5,558 nt of DNA, from assembly GCA_022360105.1 (NCBI GenBank), contig JAKSDL010000626.1:1-5558 (forward strand), in the 5' to 3' direction. The stretch is from Pseudomonadota bacterium. GTDB lineage: Bacteria; SAR324; XYD2-FULL-50-16; JAHJRI01. This document shows, one piece after another, positions 1-5,270 of this stretch (its first letter is position 1; every line of letters starts with the position of its first letter). The notes under the pieces were generated by a model. The model was not told the DNA's origin, did no database searches, and saw nothing but the letters and a program-made list of their open reading frames with translations. The translations under genes and the position numbers were made by a program.

Positions 1-731
1 ATATGGAGATGGCTAACCGACTGAATCCGAACTGCAAGTACAAAAATCCAAGGGAATTGATCAATGATCGTCTATCCGTTGCTAATGTCACATTTGATGA
101 ACTGGTCAAAAACGGTTCACAAATGATGCCTCCCAAAGGTGATCCCAGCAGACCTTATCATCGTCATGAAAAAGGATTGTTAAGACCGGATGGAAAACCG
201 GGATTTAATACGGAAACCGGAAAAATAGAACTTAGCAGCAAGGCATACGAAAGCTGGGGCGTGGATCCGTTGCCCTTTTTTAGAGAGCCTGCCCAAGGTC
301 CGAATTCAACGCCGGAGCTATACAAGAAGTATCCTTTGATAATGATTACCGGGGCCAGATCACATCTCTTTTTCCATTCGGAACATCGCATGATTCCATG
401 GTTGCGGGAAAAGAATCCCGAACCGTATGTCGAAGTCCATCCGGATACCGCTGAAGAGTTCAATGTCTACGATGGGGAGTGGATATACCTGGAAAACGAC
501 ATGGGAAAGGTCAAGCGAAAAGTCAGAATATCACTCAGGGTCCATCCAAAAATGGTACACACGCTTCACAGCTGGTGGAAACCCGAATTAAAAGGTACTG
601 AACCCGATCTGTTCGGCGTTTGGGATTACCAAATCAACCAGATTGTTCCCGGTCCCCAGGACAGTGATTCAGGCTTTGGCGGAGGGCAATACAAAACGAC
701 ACTCTGTCGATTGACCAAGATAAAAGAATAG
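1..731 (+). CDS. Molybdopterin-dependent oxidoreductase, catalytic subunit, C-terminal part (5' end outside window)
   Basis: This is the C-terminal portion of a DMSO-reductase-family enzyme that carries a bis-molybdopterin-guanine-dinucleotide cofactor. The frame is open to the left edge (first whole codon at position 3) and the N-terminal Fe-S and catalytic domains are missing, so the ATG at 3 is internal. Residues below are counted from that codon. The motif GFNTETGKIELSS (68-80) is the 'F-TpSGK-iEl' segment that precedes the cofactor-binding domain. Residues 110-241 form the molydopterin-dinucleotide-binding domain, with YPLIMITGARSHLFFHSEHR, EVHPDTAEEFNVYDGEW and the late HSWWKPE and GFGGGQYKTTLCRL segments. 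The stop (729-731) overlaps the ribosome binding site of the Fe-S subunit gene, so the two are almost certainly one operon and one complex. The substrate cannot be told: the catalytic ligand region is not in the window. Tail features remind me of the acetylene hydratase / pyrogallol transhydroxylase / thiosulfate reductase side of the family, at low confidence. Family membership is secure. Confidence 0.9.
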   Translation, partial: MEMANRLNPNCKYKNPRELINDRLSVANVTFDELVKNGSQMMPPKGDPSRPYHRHEKGLLRPDGKPGFNTETGKIELSSKAYESWGVDPLPFFREPAQGPNSTPELYKKYPLIMITGARSHLFFHSEHRMIPWLREKNPEPYVEVHPDTAEEFNVYDGEWIYLENDMGKVKRKVRISLRVHPKMVHTLHSWWKPELKGTEPDLFGVWDYQINQIVPGPQDSDSGFGGGQYKTTLCRLTKIKE

Positions 732-742
732 GAGAACGCACC

Positions 743-1072
743 ATGTCAAAATTTGGACTGCTTATAAATTATGAATACTGCACGGGATGCCACTCATGTG
801 AGGTGGCCTGCCAGCAGGAGCATTCTTTCAGTGTAGGGAAATCCGGAATCAGGGTAACCGAACATGTATACCCGGCGGAAAAGAAACCGGTCGCTGTGGA
901 TTATATTCCTTTTCCCACCGAGCTATGCGATTTGTGCATGAAACGATACAAGAACGGGGAATTGCCCGCTTGTGTAAAACACTGCCAATCTTTTTGCATG
1001 AGTTTTGGTCAAGTTCACGAACTGGTGAAAAAAATGGATTCTAAAACACGATTAGCTCTGTTTGTACCTTGA
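743..1072 (+). CDS. [4Fe-4S] ferredoxin-like electron-transfer subunit of the molybdoenzyme
   Basis: A 109-residue iron-sulfur protein, probably the electron-transfer partner of the molybdopterin subunit encoded 11 bases upstream. The first cysteine group is C13-x2-C16-x2-C19-x3-C23 (YCTGCHSCEVAC). The second is C62-x2-C65-x11-C77-x3-C81, with PACVKHC typical of DmsB/PhsB-type subunits. A ninth cysteine, C85, follows in SFCMSFG. Eight cysteines in this layout support two [4Fe-4S] clusters with interleaved ligation. DmsB/PhsB-type subunits are usually about 190-250 residues with four clusters, so this is a short two-cluster form. The ending after SFGQVHEL looks natural, not truncated. No signal peptide or membrane segment is visible, so any export would rely on the catalytic subunit. 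The start is set by AGGAGAA at 730-736, six bases before the ATG and overlapping the upstream stop, which implies translational coupling. Confidence 0.9.
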   Translation: MSKFGLLINYEYCTGCHSCEVACQQEHSFSVGKSGIRVTEHVYPAEKKPVAVDYIPFPTELCDLCMKRYKNGELPACVKHCQSFCMSFGQVHELVKKMDSKTRLALFVP

Positions 1073-1136
1073 GGGTTGGAATCTCAATCGCGGTCACAAA
1101 ACGTACCTGCGGAAACACTATTAAACGTGCAAAAAA

Positions 1137-1532
1137 ATGAAAGAATTGAACAAACTGACCTTTGAAGAGTCAGTCAGGTATTCCAGGGAGCACACCTGGG
1201 CAAAACGGGATGGTAATTTGTTTTGGGTGGGCATTAGCGATTATGCGCAGGATCAGCTGGGTGAGATTATTTTTGTGGAATTACCTCAACCCGGGGATTC
1301 GTTTCATGCGGATGAAACATTTGGTGTTGTAGAATCTGCCAAATCAGTTTCCGAGCTATATATGCCGGTTTCGGGTGAAGTTGTAGAGGTTAACCTCAAG
1401 TTGGAACAGATGCCCGAAATCATTAACCGCGATCCTTTTCAAGAGGGATGGATGGTCAAAATCAAACCCAGCGATGTCTCGGAATCGGAGCATCTTTTAT
1501 CGGCCCGGGCCTATAAGGAATTTCTGGGTTAG
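1137..1532 (+). CDS. gcvH: Lipoyl carrier protein, glycine cleavage system H protein family
   Basis: A 131-residue lipoyl-domain protein of the H-protein family. In glycine cleavage the lipoyl-lysine arm carries the aminomethyl group from P protein to T protein and is reoxidised by L protein (Lpd). Seen here: the conserved opening YSREHTWAKRDG (15-26), VGISDYAQDQLGEIIFVELP (31-50), the lipoylation site ESAKS with K69, the PVSGEVVEVN turn (77-86) and NRDPFQEGWMVKI (97-109). Length is near the family norm of about 125-130. The sequence begins MKELNKLTFEE, roughly ten residues longer than a typical H protein. An in-frame TAA at 1122-1124 limits upstream starts, and the ATG sits in a run of seven As with no clear Shine-Dalgarno. 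It lies 64 bp after the Fe-S subunit gene and 299 bp before lpd. Neither gcvT nor gcvP is in the window, so a role as a general lipoyl redox carrier is possible. Family call is secure; the pathway is not. Confidence 0.9.
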   Translation: MKELNKLTFEESVRYSREHTWAKRDGNLFWVGISDYAQDQLGEIIFVELPQPGDSFHADETFGVVESAKSVSELYMPVSGEVVEVNLKLEQMPEIINRDPFQEGWMVKIKPSDVSESEHLLSARAYKEFLG

Positions 1533-1556
1533 CCGGCAAAAGTCAAAAACAAAGAA

Positions 1557-1711
1557 GCTGTTCCAAAATATCGATCCGGGAAACGATATAGCCGGTATCT
1601 TCCTCCTCCCCGGGAAATGGGCTTGGTCAAACATCTAGCTTTATAATTCTCCTTTTTGGCCAGGTATCTTGTTTCCCGGGGGTTAATCGATTGACAGCAG
1701 TAAGTTTTTTT
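1557..1711 (+). other. Long imperfect inverted repeat with T7 tract between gcvH and lpd (possible structured RNA or terminator)
   Basis: Most of the 299-bp gap between gcvH and lpd can fold into one long interrupted hairpin. Pairing segments from outside in are GCTGT 1557-1561 with ACAGC 1694-1698, ATCGAT 1570-1575 with 1686-1691, CCGGGAAAC 1576-1584 with GTTTCCCGG 1671-1679, GATA 1585-1588 with TATC 1665-1668, and GCC 1591-1593 with GGC 1658-1660. Seven Ts at 1705-1711 follow, as in an intrinsic terminator, although the stem is far longer and more interrupted than usual. A competing 10-bp pairing, CCCCGGGAAA 1608-1617 with TTTCCCGGGG 1672-1681, would disrupt the 9-bp core. I do not recognise a known riboswitch class. 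It could be an attenuator, a small RNA, a miniature repeat element or chance. The rest of the gap has no convincing gene. Confidence 0.45.
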
Positions 1712-1719
1712 GATGTTAC
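1691..1719 (+). promoter_or_regulatory. Possible sigma-70-type promoter for lpd
   Basis: A perfect TTGACA (1691-1696) is followed after 17 bases by TGTTAC (1714-1719), which matches only three of six -10 positions but has an extended-10 TG at 1711-1712. The -35 overlaps the 3' arm of the inverted repeat and the spacer contains the T7 tract. Transcription from here would give a leader of about 105 bases before lpd. Low confidence because of the weak -10. Confidence 0.3.
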
Positions 1720-1831
1720 ACCCATCGGTATTGGTTTTGTTGAGAGTCAACCATGCTCTTGCAATCCTGTAATTGGCCCTGAAAATTCTATTTTCCTAGT
1801 TCCAAAGTAACAGAAACAACAAGGTTTTCTG

Positions 1832-3214
1832 ATGAATAGTTACGACGTTGCCATCATAGGAGGTGGACCGGGAGGTTATGTAGCGGCTGTAAGGTGCAGC
1901 CAGTTAGGATTAAGGACAGCCCTGGTGGAAAAGGAACACCTGGGCGGTACCTGCCTGAATTGGGGCTGTATCCCCACAAAATCGTTGTTACGAAATGCTG
2001 AAGTGGTCCACATGCTTTCCAGGGGTCGCACTTTCGGATTTTCCTTTGATAATCTGACTGTCGACTATGCGGCTGCACATAAAAGAAGTCGCAGCGTTGT
2101 CAAACGACAAACCAGGCGTGTGCAAATCCTGCTGAAAAACTGCGGCATTGATGTTTACGAAGGAAAGGCAAGCCTGAAAAGTGAACGCGAGATCAACATT
2201 GAGCCTACCGGCGAATCAATCCACACTGCTCATATTATAATTGCCACAGGATCGGAAAGCAGGGCATTGCCAGGTGTGAATTTTGATCACAAGCAGATAA
2301 TAAATTTTCGCCGGGCCTTGAACTTGAATAAGGTTCCCGGCTCAGCGGCAATCATTGGTGCCGGACCTATCGGTATGGAGTTTGCGACTCTTTGGAATCG
2401 TTATGGCTGCAAGGTCACCCTGGTAGAAATGATGCCGTTTGTTTTACCGTTGGAGGATGAAGAGATAAGTCTGGAAGCGCAAAAACAGTTCAAACGACAC
2501 AGGATATCGCTGTTAACCGATACCAGGGTAGAGGGGGTTAGTCCAAAAGCGGAAGGTGTGGAAGTAGCCGTCAGCTCAGACGGCACCAGTGATACCCTGG
2601 AAGTGGAAACAGTTTTGGTTTCCATCGGTTTTGTCCCCAATACGTCCGGTTTAGGGCTGGAAGCGGTCGGTGTTTCTACCAGCAAAGGACACATCGACGT
2701 CAATCAGCAGATGCGCTCCACCAATCCAAGCATCTATGCGATCGGAGACGTGACCGGAAAGCTCGGTCTGGCCCACGTGGCTTCCGCCCAGGGAATGATT
2801 GCTGCCGAATCGATCGCCGCAAAGCACACACAACCGCTCATATATCATAACATTCCCCGCTGTACTTATTCCGACCCTGAAGTCGCCTCAGTAGGACTTA
2901 CCGAGCAGCAGGCTATTGAACAGGGATATGAGGTAAAAACGGCGAAATCTCCCTTTGCCTCAAATGGCAAGGCCTTGGCCGCAGATGACAACTTCGGGTT
3001 TGTTAAAACCATAGCGGATAAAAAGGATAACAAGATATTGGGAGTCCACATGATAGGCGGTCATGTTACTGAATTGGTAGCCGGTGCTGCTGGGTTGGTG
3101 ACATTAAATGCAACTGCAGATGATCAGGGGCGAACCGTACATCCCCATCCGACTTTAAGCGAATCACTGATGGAAGCGGCACATGATTTGTGCGGACACG
3201 CCATTCATATCTGA
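1832..3214 (+). CDS. lpdA: Dihydrolipoyl dehydrogenase (L protein / E3)
   Basis: A full-length (460-residue) FAD-dependent disulfide oxidoreductase that transfers electrons between dihydrolipoyl groups and NAD+. Seen: the FAD-binding GGGPGG (10-15) and the redox-active disulfide in GGTCLNWGCIPTKS (C41, C46). The NAD-binding GAGPIG (176-181) has E199 in VEM at the end of the second strand, which favours NAD over NADP. The second FAD motif is AIGDVTG (303-309) and the C-terminal catalytic pair is H439 and E444 in HPHPTLSE. Every key residue is intact, so the enzyme should be active. The start is supported by AAGG at 1821-1824, seven bases before the ATG, and by the standard short N-terminus. 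It follows the lipoyl H protein after a structured gap and lies 9 bp before the glutaredoxin/radical-SAM-like gene, whose ribosome binding site overlaps this stop. Its natural partner is likely the lipoyl protein upstream, though it could also serve 2-oxoacid dehydrogenases elsewhere. Confidence 0.95.
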   Translation: MNSYDVAIIGGGPGGYVAAVRCSQLGLRTALVEKEHLGGTCLNWGCIPTKSLLRNAEVVHMLSRGRTFGFSFDNLTVDYAAAHKRSRSVVKRQTRRVQILLKNCGIDVYEGKASLKSEREINIEPTGESIHTAHIIIATGSESRALPGVNFDHKQIINFRRALNLNKVPGSAAIIGAGPIGMEFATLWNRYGCKVTLVEMMPFVLPLEDEEISLEAQKQFKRHRISLLTDTRVEGVSPKAEGVEVAVSSDGTSDTLEVETVLVSIGFVPNTSGLGLEAVGVSTSKGHIDVNQQMRSTNPSIYAIGDVTGKLGLAHVASAQGMIAAESIAAKHTQPLIYHNIPRCTYSDPEVASVGLTEQQAIEQGYEVKTAKSPFASNGKALAADDNFGFVKTIADKKDNKILGVHMIGGHVTELVAGAAGLVTLNATADDQGRTVHPHPTLSESLMEAAHDLCGHAIHI

Positions 3215-3223
3215 GAGGGTATT

Positions 3224-4060
3224 ATGAAAGCAGAAATTTATACAGCCACCGGTTGTGCGCGATGCAAAATTACCAAGAAATACATGCAAGAAAACGCTAT
3301 TGAATACAATGAGTTCGATTTTAAAGCAGAAGGAAAAGAAACCTTTGCACAATTTTATCGTGCTCACCGGAATGCCATCTTCCGGGACAAAGACGGTGTT
3401 GAATTCCCCGTATTCCACGACGGGAAGGAGATCCGACAGGGTGTGAGCGTTATTCTCGGATACCTGGTTGCAGGGGACAGGCTGGATGGATTTATCAGTC
3501 GAAGTGCTCTCCATGGGGAGTGGATCGATGGATTTGACATATCGGGAGGGGATCCTGAGGCGTCATCCCATCTATATGAAGTCCTGTCGTATTTAAAAGC
3601 CAGCAACTTGAAAGTGCAGGTGATTACCAACGGAAAAAACGCCACCGTTTTGGAAAACCTGGTTAACAATAACCTCTGCGATAAAATCGTCATGGAGGTC
3701 AAAGGCCCCTCCGGTTTGTACGAGAAACTTACCGGTCAAAAATTGGAAGAAAATGAATTAAAGCAATCCGTCAAGGTGACAACCATGGCACCGGAATACA
3801 GCTTTTTTACAACCATCGCGCCTCTGGAAAAGGAGCCCGGAAGGATCGAATACCTAACACCCGAAGAAATTGGCGAAACGGCAAAACTGATAGAGGAAGC
3901 CACAGGCAGTAAGAAACATCCCTATACCATTCGTCAATTTGATCCGGGCCAGACCACAAATGAACAACTGAAAAAAATTGAACCACTGGCATCCGGTGCA
4001 TTGTTTAAATACCGAACAGCGGCACGACCGTTTCAGGTAATGACCGAGATCCATAAGTAA
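3224..4060 (+). CDS. Glutaredoxin-like domain fused to a cluster-less radical-SAM-activase-like (NrdG2-type) domain
   Basis: A 278-residue two-domain protein of unknown function. Residues 1-85 look like a glutaredoxin/NrdH-type thioredoxin fold: the opening strand EIYTATGCARCK carries the CxxC redox pair C11-C14, and FPVFHDGKEI (61-70) has the family's cis-proline at P62. Residues 98-242 match the core of NrdG2-like radical SAM activating enzymes: GFDISGGDP (103-111, the 'GGEP' SAM-binding motif with D for E), VITNG (133-137), IVMEVKGP (155-162), LYEKLTG (165-171) and YTIRQFDP (234-241). The CxxxCxxC loop that binds the radical SAM [4Fe-4S] cluster is absent: the only cysteines are C11, C14 and C152. 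Canonical radical chemistry therefore seems impossible, and the glutaredoxin domain sits where the cluster loop would be. The start is supported by GAGAGGG (3213-3219) overlapping the lpd stop, which implies coupling with lpd. It may be a redox or scaffold partner of Lpd or the lipoyl protein (inference). Confidence 0.8.
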   Translation: MKAEIYTATGCARCKITKKYMQENAIEYNEFDFKAEGKETFAQFYRAHRNAIFRDKDGVEFPVFHDGKEIRQGVSVILGYLVAGDRLDGFISRSALHGEWIDGFDISGGDPEASSHLYEVLSYLKASNLKVQVITNGKNATVLENLVNNNLCDKIVMEVKGPSGLYEKLTGQKLEENELKQSVKVTTMAPEYSFFTTIAPLEKEPGRIEYLTPEEIGETAKLIEEATGSKKHPYTIRQFDPGQTTNEQLKKIEPLASGALFKYRTAARPFQVMTEIHK

Positions 4061-4086
4061 GATTTGTAGTGCTCTCACTATCTGTT

Positions 4087-4126
4087 GGCTGTTGAAGTCT
4101 TGCTGACAGCCTTCCCCTTTCTCCTT
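4087..4126 (+). terminator. Possible transcription terminator after the lpd block
   Basis: GGCTGT (4087-4092) pairs perfectly with ACAGCC (4106-4111) across a 13-base loop, 26 bases after the stop of the fusion gene. A pyrimidine-rich tract follows (TTCCCCTTTCTCC) instead of a clean T run. The position fits the end of the first operon; the mixed C/T tail makes an intrinsic terminator uncertain. Confidence 0.4.
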
Positions 4127-4215
4127 TCTCTACCCTGGAAACAATACTTTAAGCCACTGTCATTGCAGGTTTATATCTAAAAAAGAAGATAAATTACACA
4201 ATTTTCAAAAATAAC

Positions 4216-4244
4216 TTGACATGTGATGGATATATGTAAATAAT
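4216..4244 (+). promoter_or_regulatory. Sigma-70-type promoter of the RpiR-family regulator gene
   Basis: A perfect TTGACA (4216-4221) is followed by an exact 17-base spacer and AATAAT (4239-4244), five of six matches to the -10 consensus. An A/T-rich stretch just upstream (about 4198-4215) could act as an UP element. The predicted transcription start near 4251 leaves a leader of about 60 bases before the regulator ATG. This is the best-looking promoter in the window and marks the start of a separate transcription unit. Confidence 0.75.
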
Positions 4245-4254
4245 TTACGTAAAT
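4236..4254. promoter_or_regulatory. Overlapping palindromes, probable operator of the RpiR-family regulator
   Basis: Three alternating 6-bp half-sites form two perfect overlapping palindromes: GTAAAT-A-ATTTAC (4236-4248) and ATTTAC-GTAAAT (4243-4254). They cover the -10 box and predicted start of the regulator promoter, an ideal place for repression. With flanking T4235 the first palindrome, TGTAAAT-A-ATTTAC, resembles the TGTAAT/ATTACA-type operators I recall for HexR, another RpiR-family protein. A related 10-mer, ATAAATTACA, occurs at 4189-4198 and again at 4304-4313 over the start codon. Autoregulation is inferred; AT-rich composition makes some of this expected by chance. Confidence 0.5.
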
Positions 4255-4312
4255 TTATTTCATAAACTTTAGGAACTTTGATAAATAGTCACAAAAATAG
4301 GAAATAAATTAC

Positions 4313-5152
4313 ATGACTACCTTGCTTCGCATAAAAGAGACGTTACCCAGGCTTAAAACAGCCGAGCGTAAAGTGGCCGAAATGATTTTAAAGGATCCGG
4401 CTGCCGTAATCGATTATGTGATTACTGAACTGGCGGAAAAATGTGGTGTCAGTGATCCGACGATAGTTCGTTTTTGTCAGAAGATCGGTCTCAAGGGGTT
4501 CATGGAACTCAAACTGAATCTGGCCAGTGAGTTGCCCAAGCCGGTTCACGTTCATCGGAGTGTCAGCGAGGAAGATTCACCGGCAAGGGTGATGGATGCG
4601 ATTTTTGAAGGGCACCAGGGAGCTTTGCAGTCTTTGAAAAACCAGGTTGACCCCGAAACGTTTGAGAAAGCTGTGGACTGGCTTTGCGAGGCAAAACGAA
4701 TTGAGTTTTACGGATTTGGTGCATGCGGTTTTGTAGCAACGGACGCCCAGTACAGATTTTGCCGGCTGGGAGTGACCTGTAACGCTTATCTGGACGTTCA
4801 TCAGCAGTTTTGGTCAGCCTCGCTCCTTGATTCGCAATCAGTGGTCATCGCTTTATCAACCAACGGTGCCACCAAAAACATCATTGAAACCTCACGACTG
4901 GCGGCCAAAGCCGGGGCTCGCGTTATCGGTATTATCGGACGTGAAGCTTCACCTTTGCATTCCCTGTGTCACATGACATTTTCATTACCCTGTCAGGAGC
5001 CGGCTCCCGCCATTATGCGACTTTCCACCCGCATTGTTCAATTGACACTATTGGATGCCCTGTTCGTGACAACGCTTTTGCGGAATTCGAAAATCAAGGA
5101 AAATCTGGAAAAAGTGCGCGATTCTCTTTCCGATATTTTTTTTGAAAACTAA
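4313..5152 (+). CDS. MurR/RpiR-family transcriptional regulator (HTH plus SIS domain)
   Basis: A 279-residue cytoplasmic DNA-binding regulator with the two-domain RpiR layout at normal length. Residues 1-75 form the N-terminal HTH_6 domain: LKTAERKVAEMILKDP (14-29), then the helix-turn-helix ITELAEKCGVSDPTIVRFCQKIGLKGF (37-63). Residues about 115-250 form a SIS domain: IEFYGFGACGFVATDAQYRF (130-149) and VVIALSTNGATKNIIETS (177-194), in which LSTNGATK replaces the family's usual S-x-SG-x-T phosphosugar loop. RpiR proteins normally sense phosphorylated sugars or related metabolites through the SIS domain; the altered loop and the neighbouring family-5 transporter suggest a different ligand (inference). 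The start is supported by AGGAAA at 4299-4304, and by the family's usual N-terminus starting shortly before the HTH. It has its own promoter with overlapping palindromes, and lies 118 bp before the solute-binding protein gene, which it likely controls. Confidence 0.92.
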   Translation: MTTLLRIKETLPRLKTAERKVAEMILKDPAAVIDYVITELAEKCGVSDPTIVRFCQKIGLKGFMELKLNLASELPKPVHVHRSVSEEDSPARVMDAIFEGHQGALQSLKNQVDPETFEKAVDWLCEAKRIEFYGFGACGFVATDAQYRFCRLGVTCNAYLDVHQQFWSASLLDSQSVVIALSTNGATKNIIETSRLAAKAGARVIGIIGREASPLHSLCHMTFSLPCQEPAPAIMRLSTRIVQLTLLDALFVTTLLRNSKIKENLEKVRDSLSDIFFEN

Positions 5153-5215
5153 CAGGGCCGGACAACCCCATAACCTATAGACAAAAACGGAATCAAAACA
5201 TCATTTTTCGCTCGA

Positions 5216-5238
5216 AGCGTTGTCACATTCAAAACGCT
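5216..5238. repeat. Inverted repeat AGCGTT-N11-AACGCT overlapping the solute-binding protein promoter
   Basis: AGCGTT (5216-5221) and AACGCT (5233-5238) are perfect 6-bp inverted arms separated by 11 bases. They flank the -35 and spacer of the promoter before the solute-binding protein gene, so they could be an operator for an activator or repressor. A smaller hairpin, CGCT-CGA-AGCG (5209-5219), abuts it. Neither is followed by a T run, so this is not a terminator. A 6-bp match at this spacing can arise by chance. Confidence 0.35.
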
Positions 5239-5247
5239 GGATACAAT
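5220..5247 (+). promoter_or_regulatory. Sigma-70-type promoter of the ABC transporter operon
   Basis: TTGTCA (5220-5225, five of six) and TACAAT (5242-5247, five of six) are separated by 16 bases. The predicted start near 5254 gives a short leader of about 17 bases, just enough to hold the ribosome binding site. The rest of the 5153-5270 gap shows no terminator after the regulator gene, so some read-through from that gene is possible. Confidence 0.6.
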
Positions 5248-5251
5248 TTCC

Positions 5252-5259
5252 TGTAAATA
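5252..5259. promoter_or_regulatory. TGTAAATA, possible regulator half-site at the transcription start
   Basis: This 8-mer is identical to 4235-4242, the left half of the palindrome in the regulator's own promoter. Here it lies directly over the predicted transcription start and next to the ribosome binding site. The second palindrome half is missing, so it would be at best a half-site. It suggests that the upstream RpiR-family protein controls this operon; a chance 8-mer match is possible. Confidence 0.3.
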
Positions 5260-5264
5260 GGAGG
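5259..5264 (+). promoter_or_regulatory. Consensus ribosome binding site fixing the solute-binding protein start
   Basis: A perfect AGGAGG lies six bases before the ATG at 5271. It settles the start of a gene that runs out of the window and is the strongest Shine-Dalgarno seen here, which fits the high expression usual for solute-binding proteins. Confidence 0.85.
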
Positions 5265-5270
5265 TACGCA

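Noticed and set aside
1073..1136. Promoter directly before the H-protein gene
   Set aside because: TTGGAA near 1076 has no acceptable -10 partner at 16-18 bases, so read-through from the molybdoenzyme genes is simpler.
1137..1532. Assignment as LbpA of the sHdr sulfur oxidation system
   Set aside because: The sequence carries ordinary H-protein landmarks and no sHdr genes are in the window; the idea is kept only as an analogy.
1557..1711. Miniature inverted-repeat transposable element
   Set aside because: Imperfect inverted arms exist, but no flanking target-site duplication was found; a genome-wide copy search would be needed to revive this.
1529..1750. Open minus-strand frame of about 73 codons covering the gcvH-lpd gap
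   Set aside because: The translation is low-complexity and resembles no family I know, it has no convincing ribosome binding site, and the region is better explained by inverted repeats.
1533..1831. Glycine riboswitch before lpd
   Set aside because: The gene context (gcvH, lpd) prompted the check, but I could not find the tandem aptamer core typical of glycine riboswitches.
3164..3702. Overlapping minus-strand open frames (about 112-116 codons) within the glutaredoxin/radical-SAM-like gene
   Set aside because: They lie antisense to a gene with clear domain motifs, and their translations show no recognisable features.
3224..4060. Active radical SAM activating enzyme (NrdG-like)
   Set aside because: No CxxxCxxC is present and only three cysteines exist (C11, C14, C152), so a canonical SAM-cleaving cluster cannot form in this chain.
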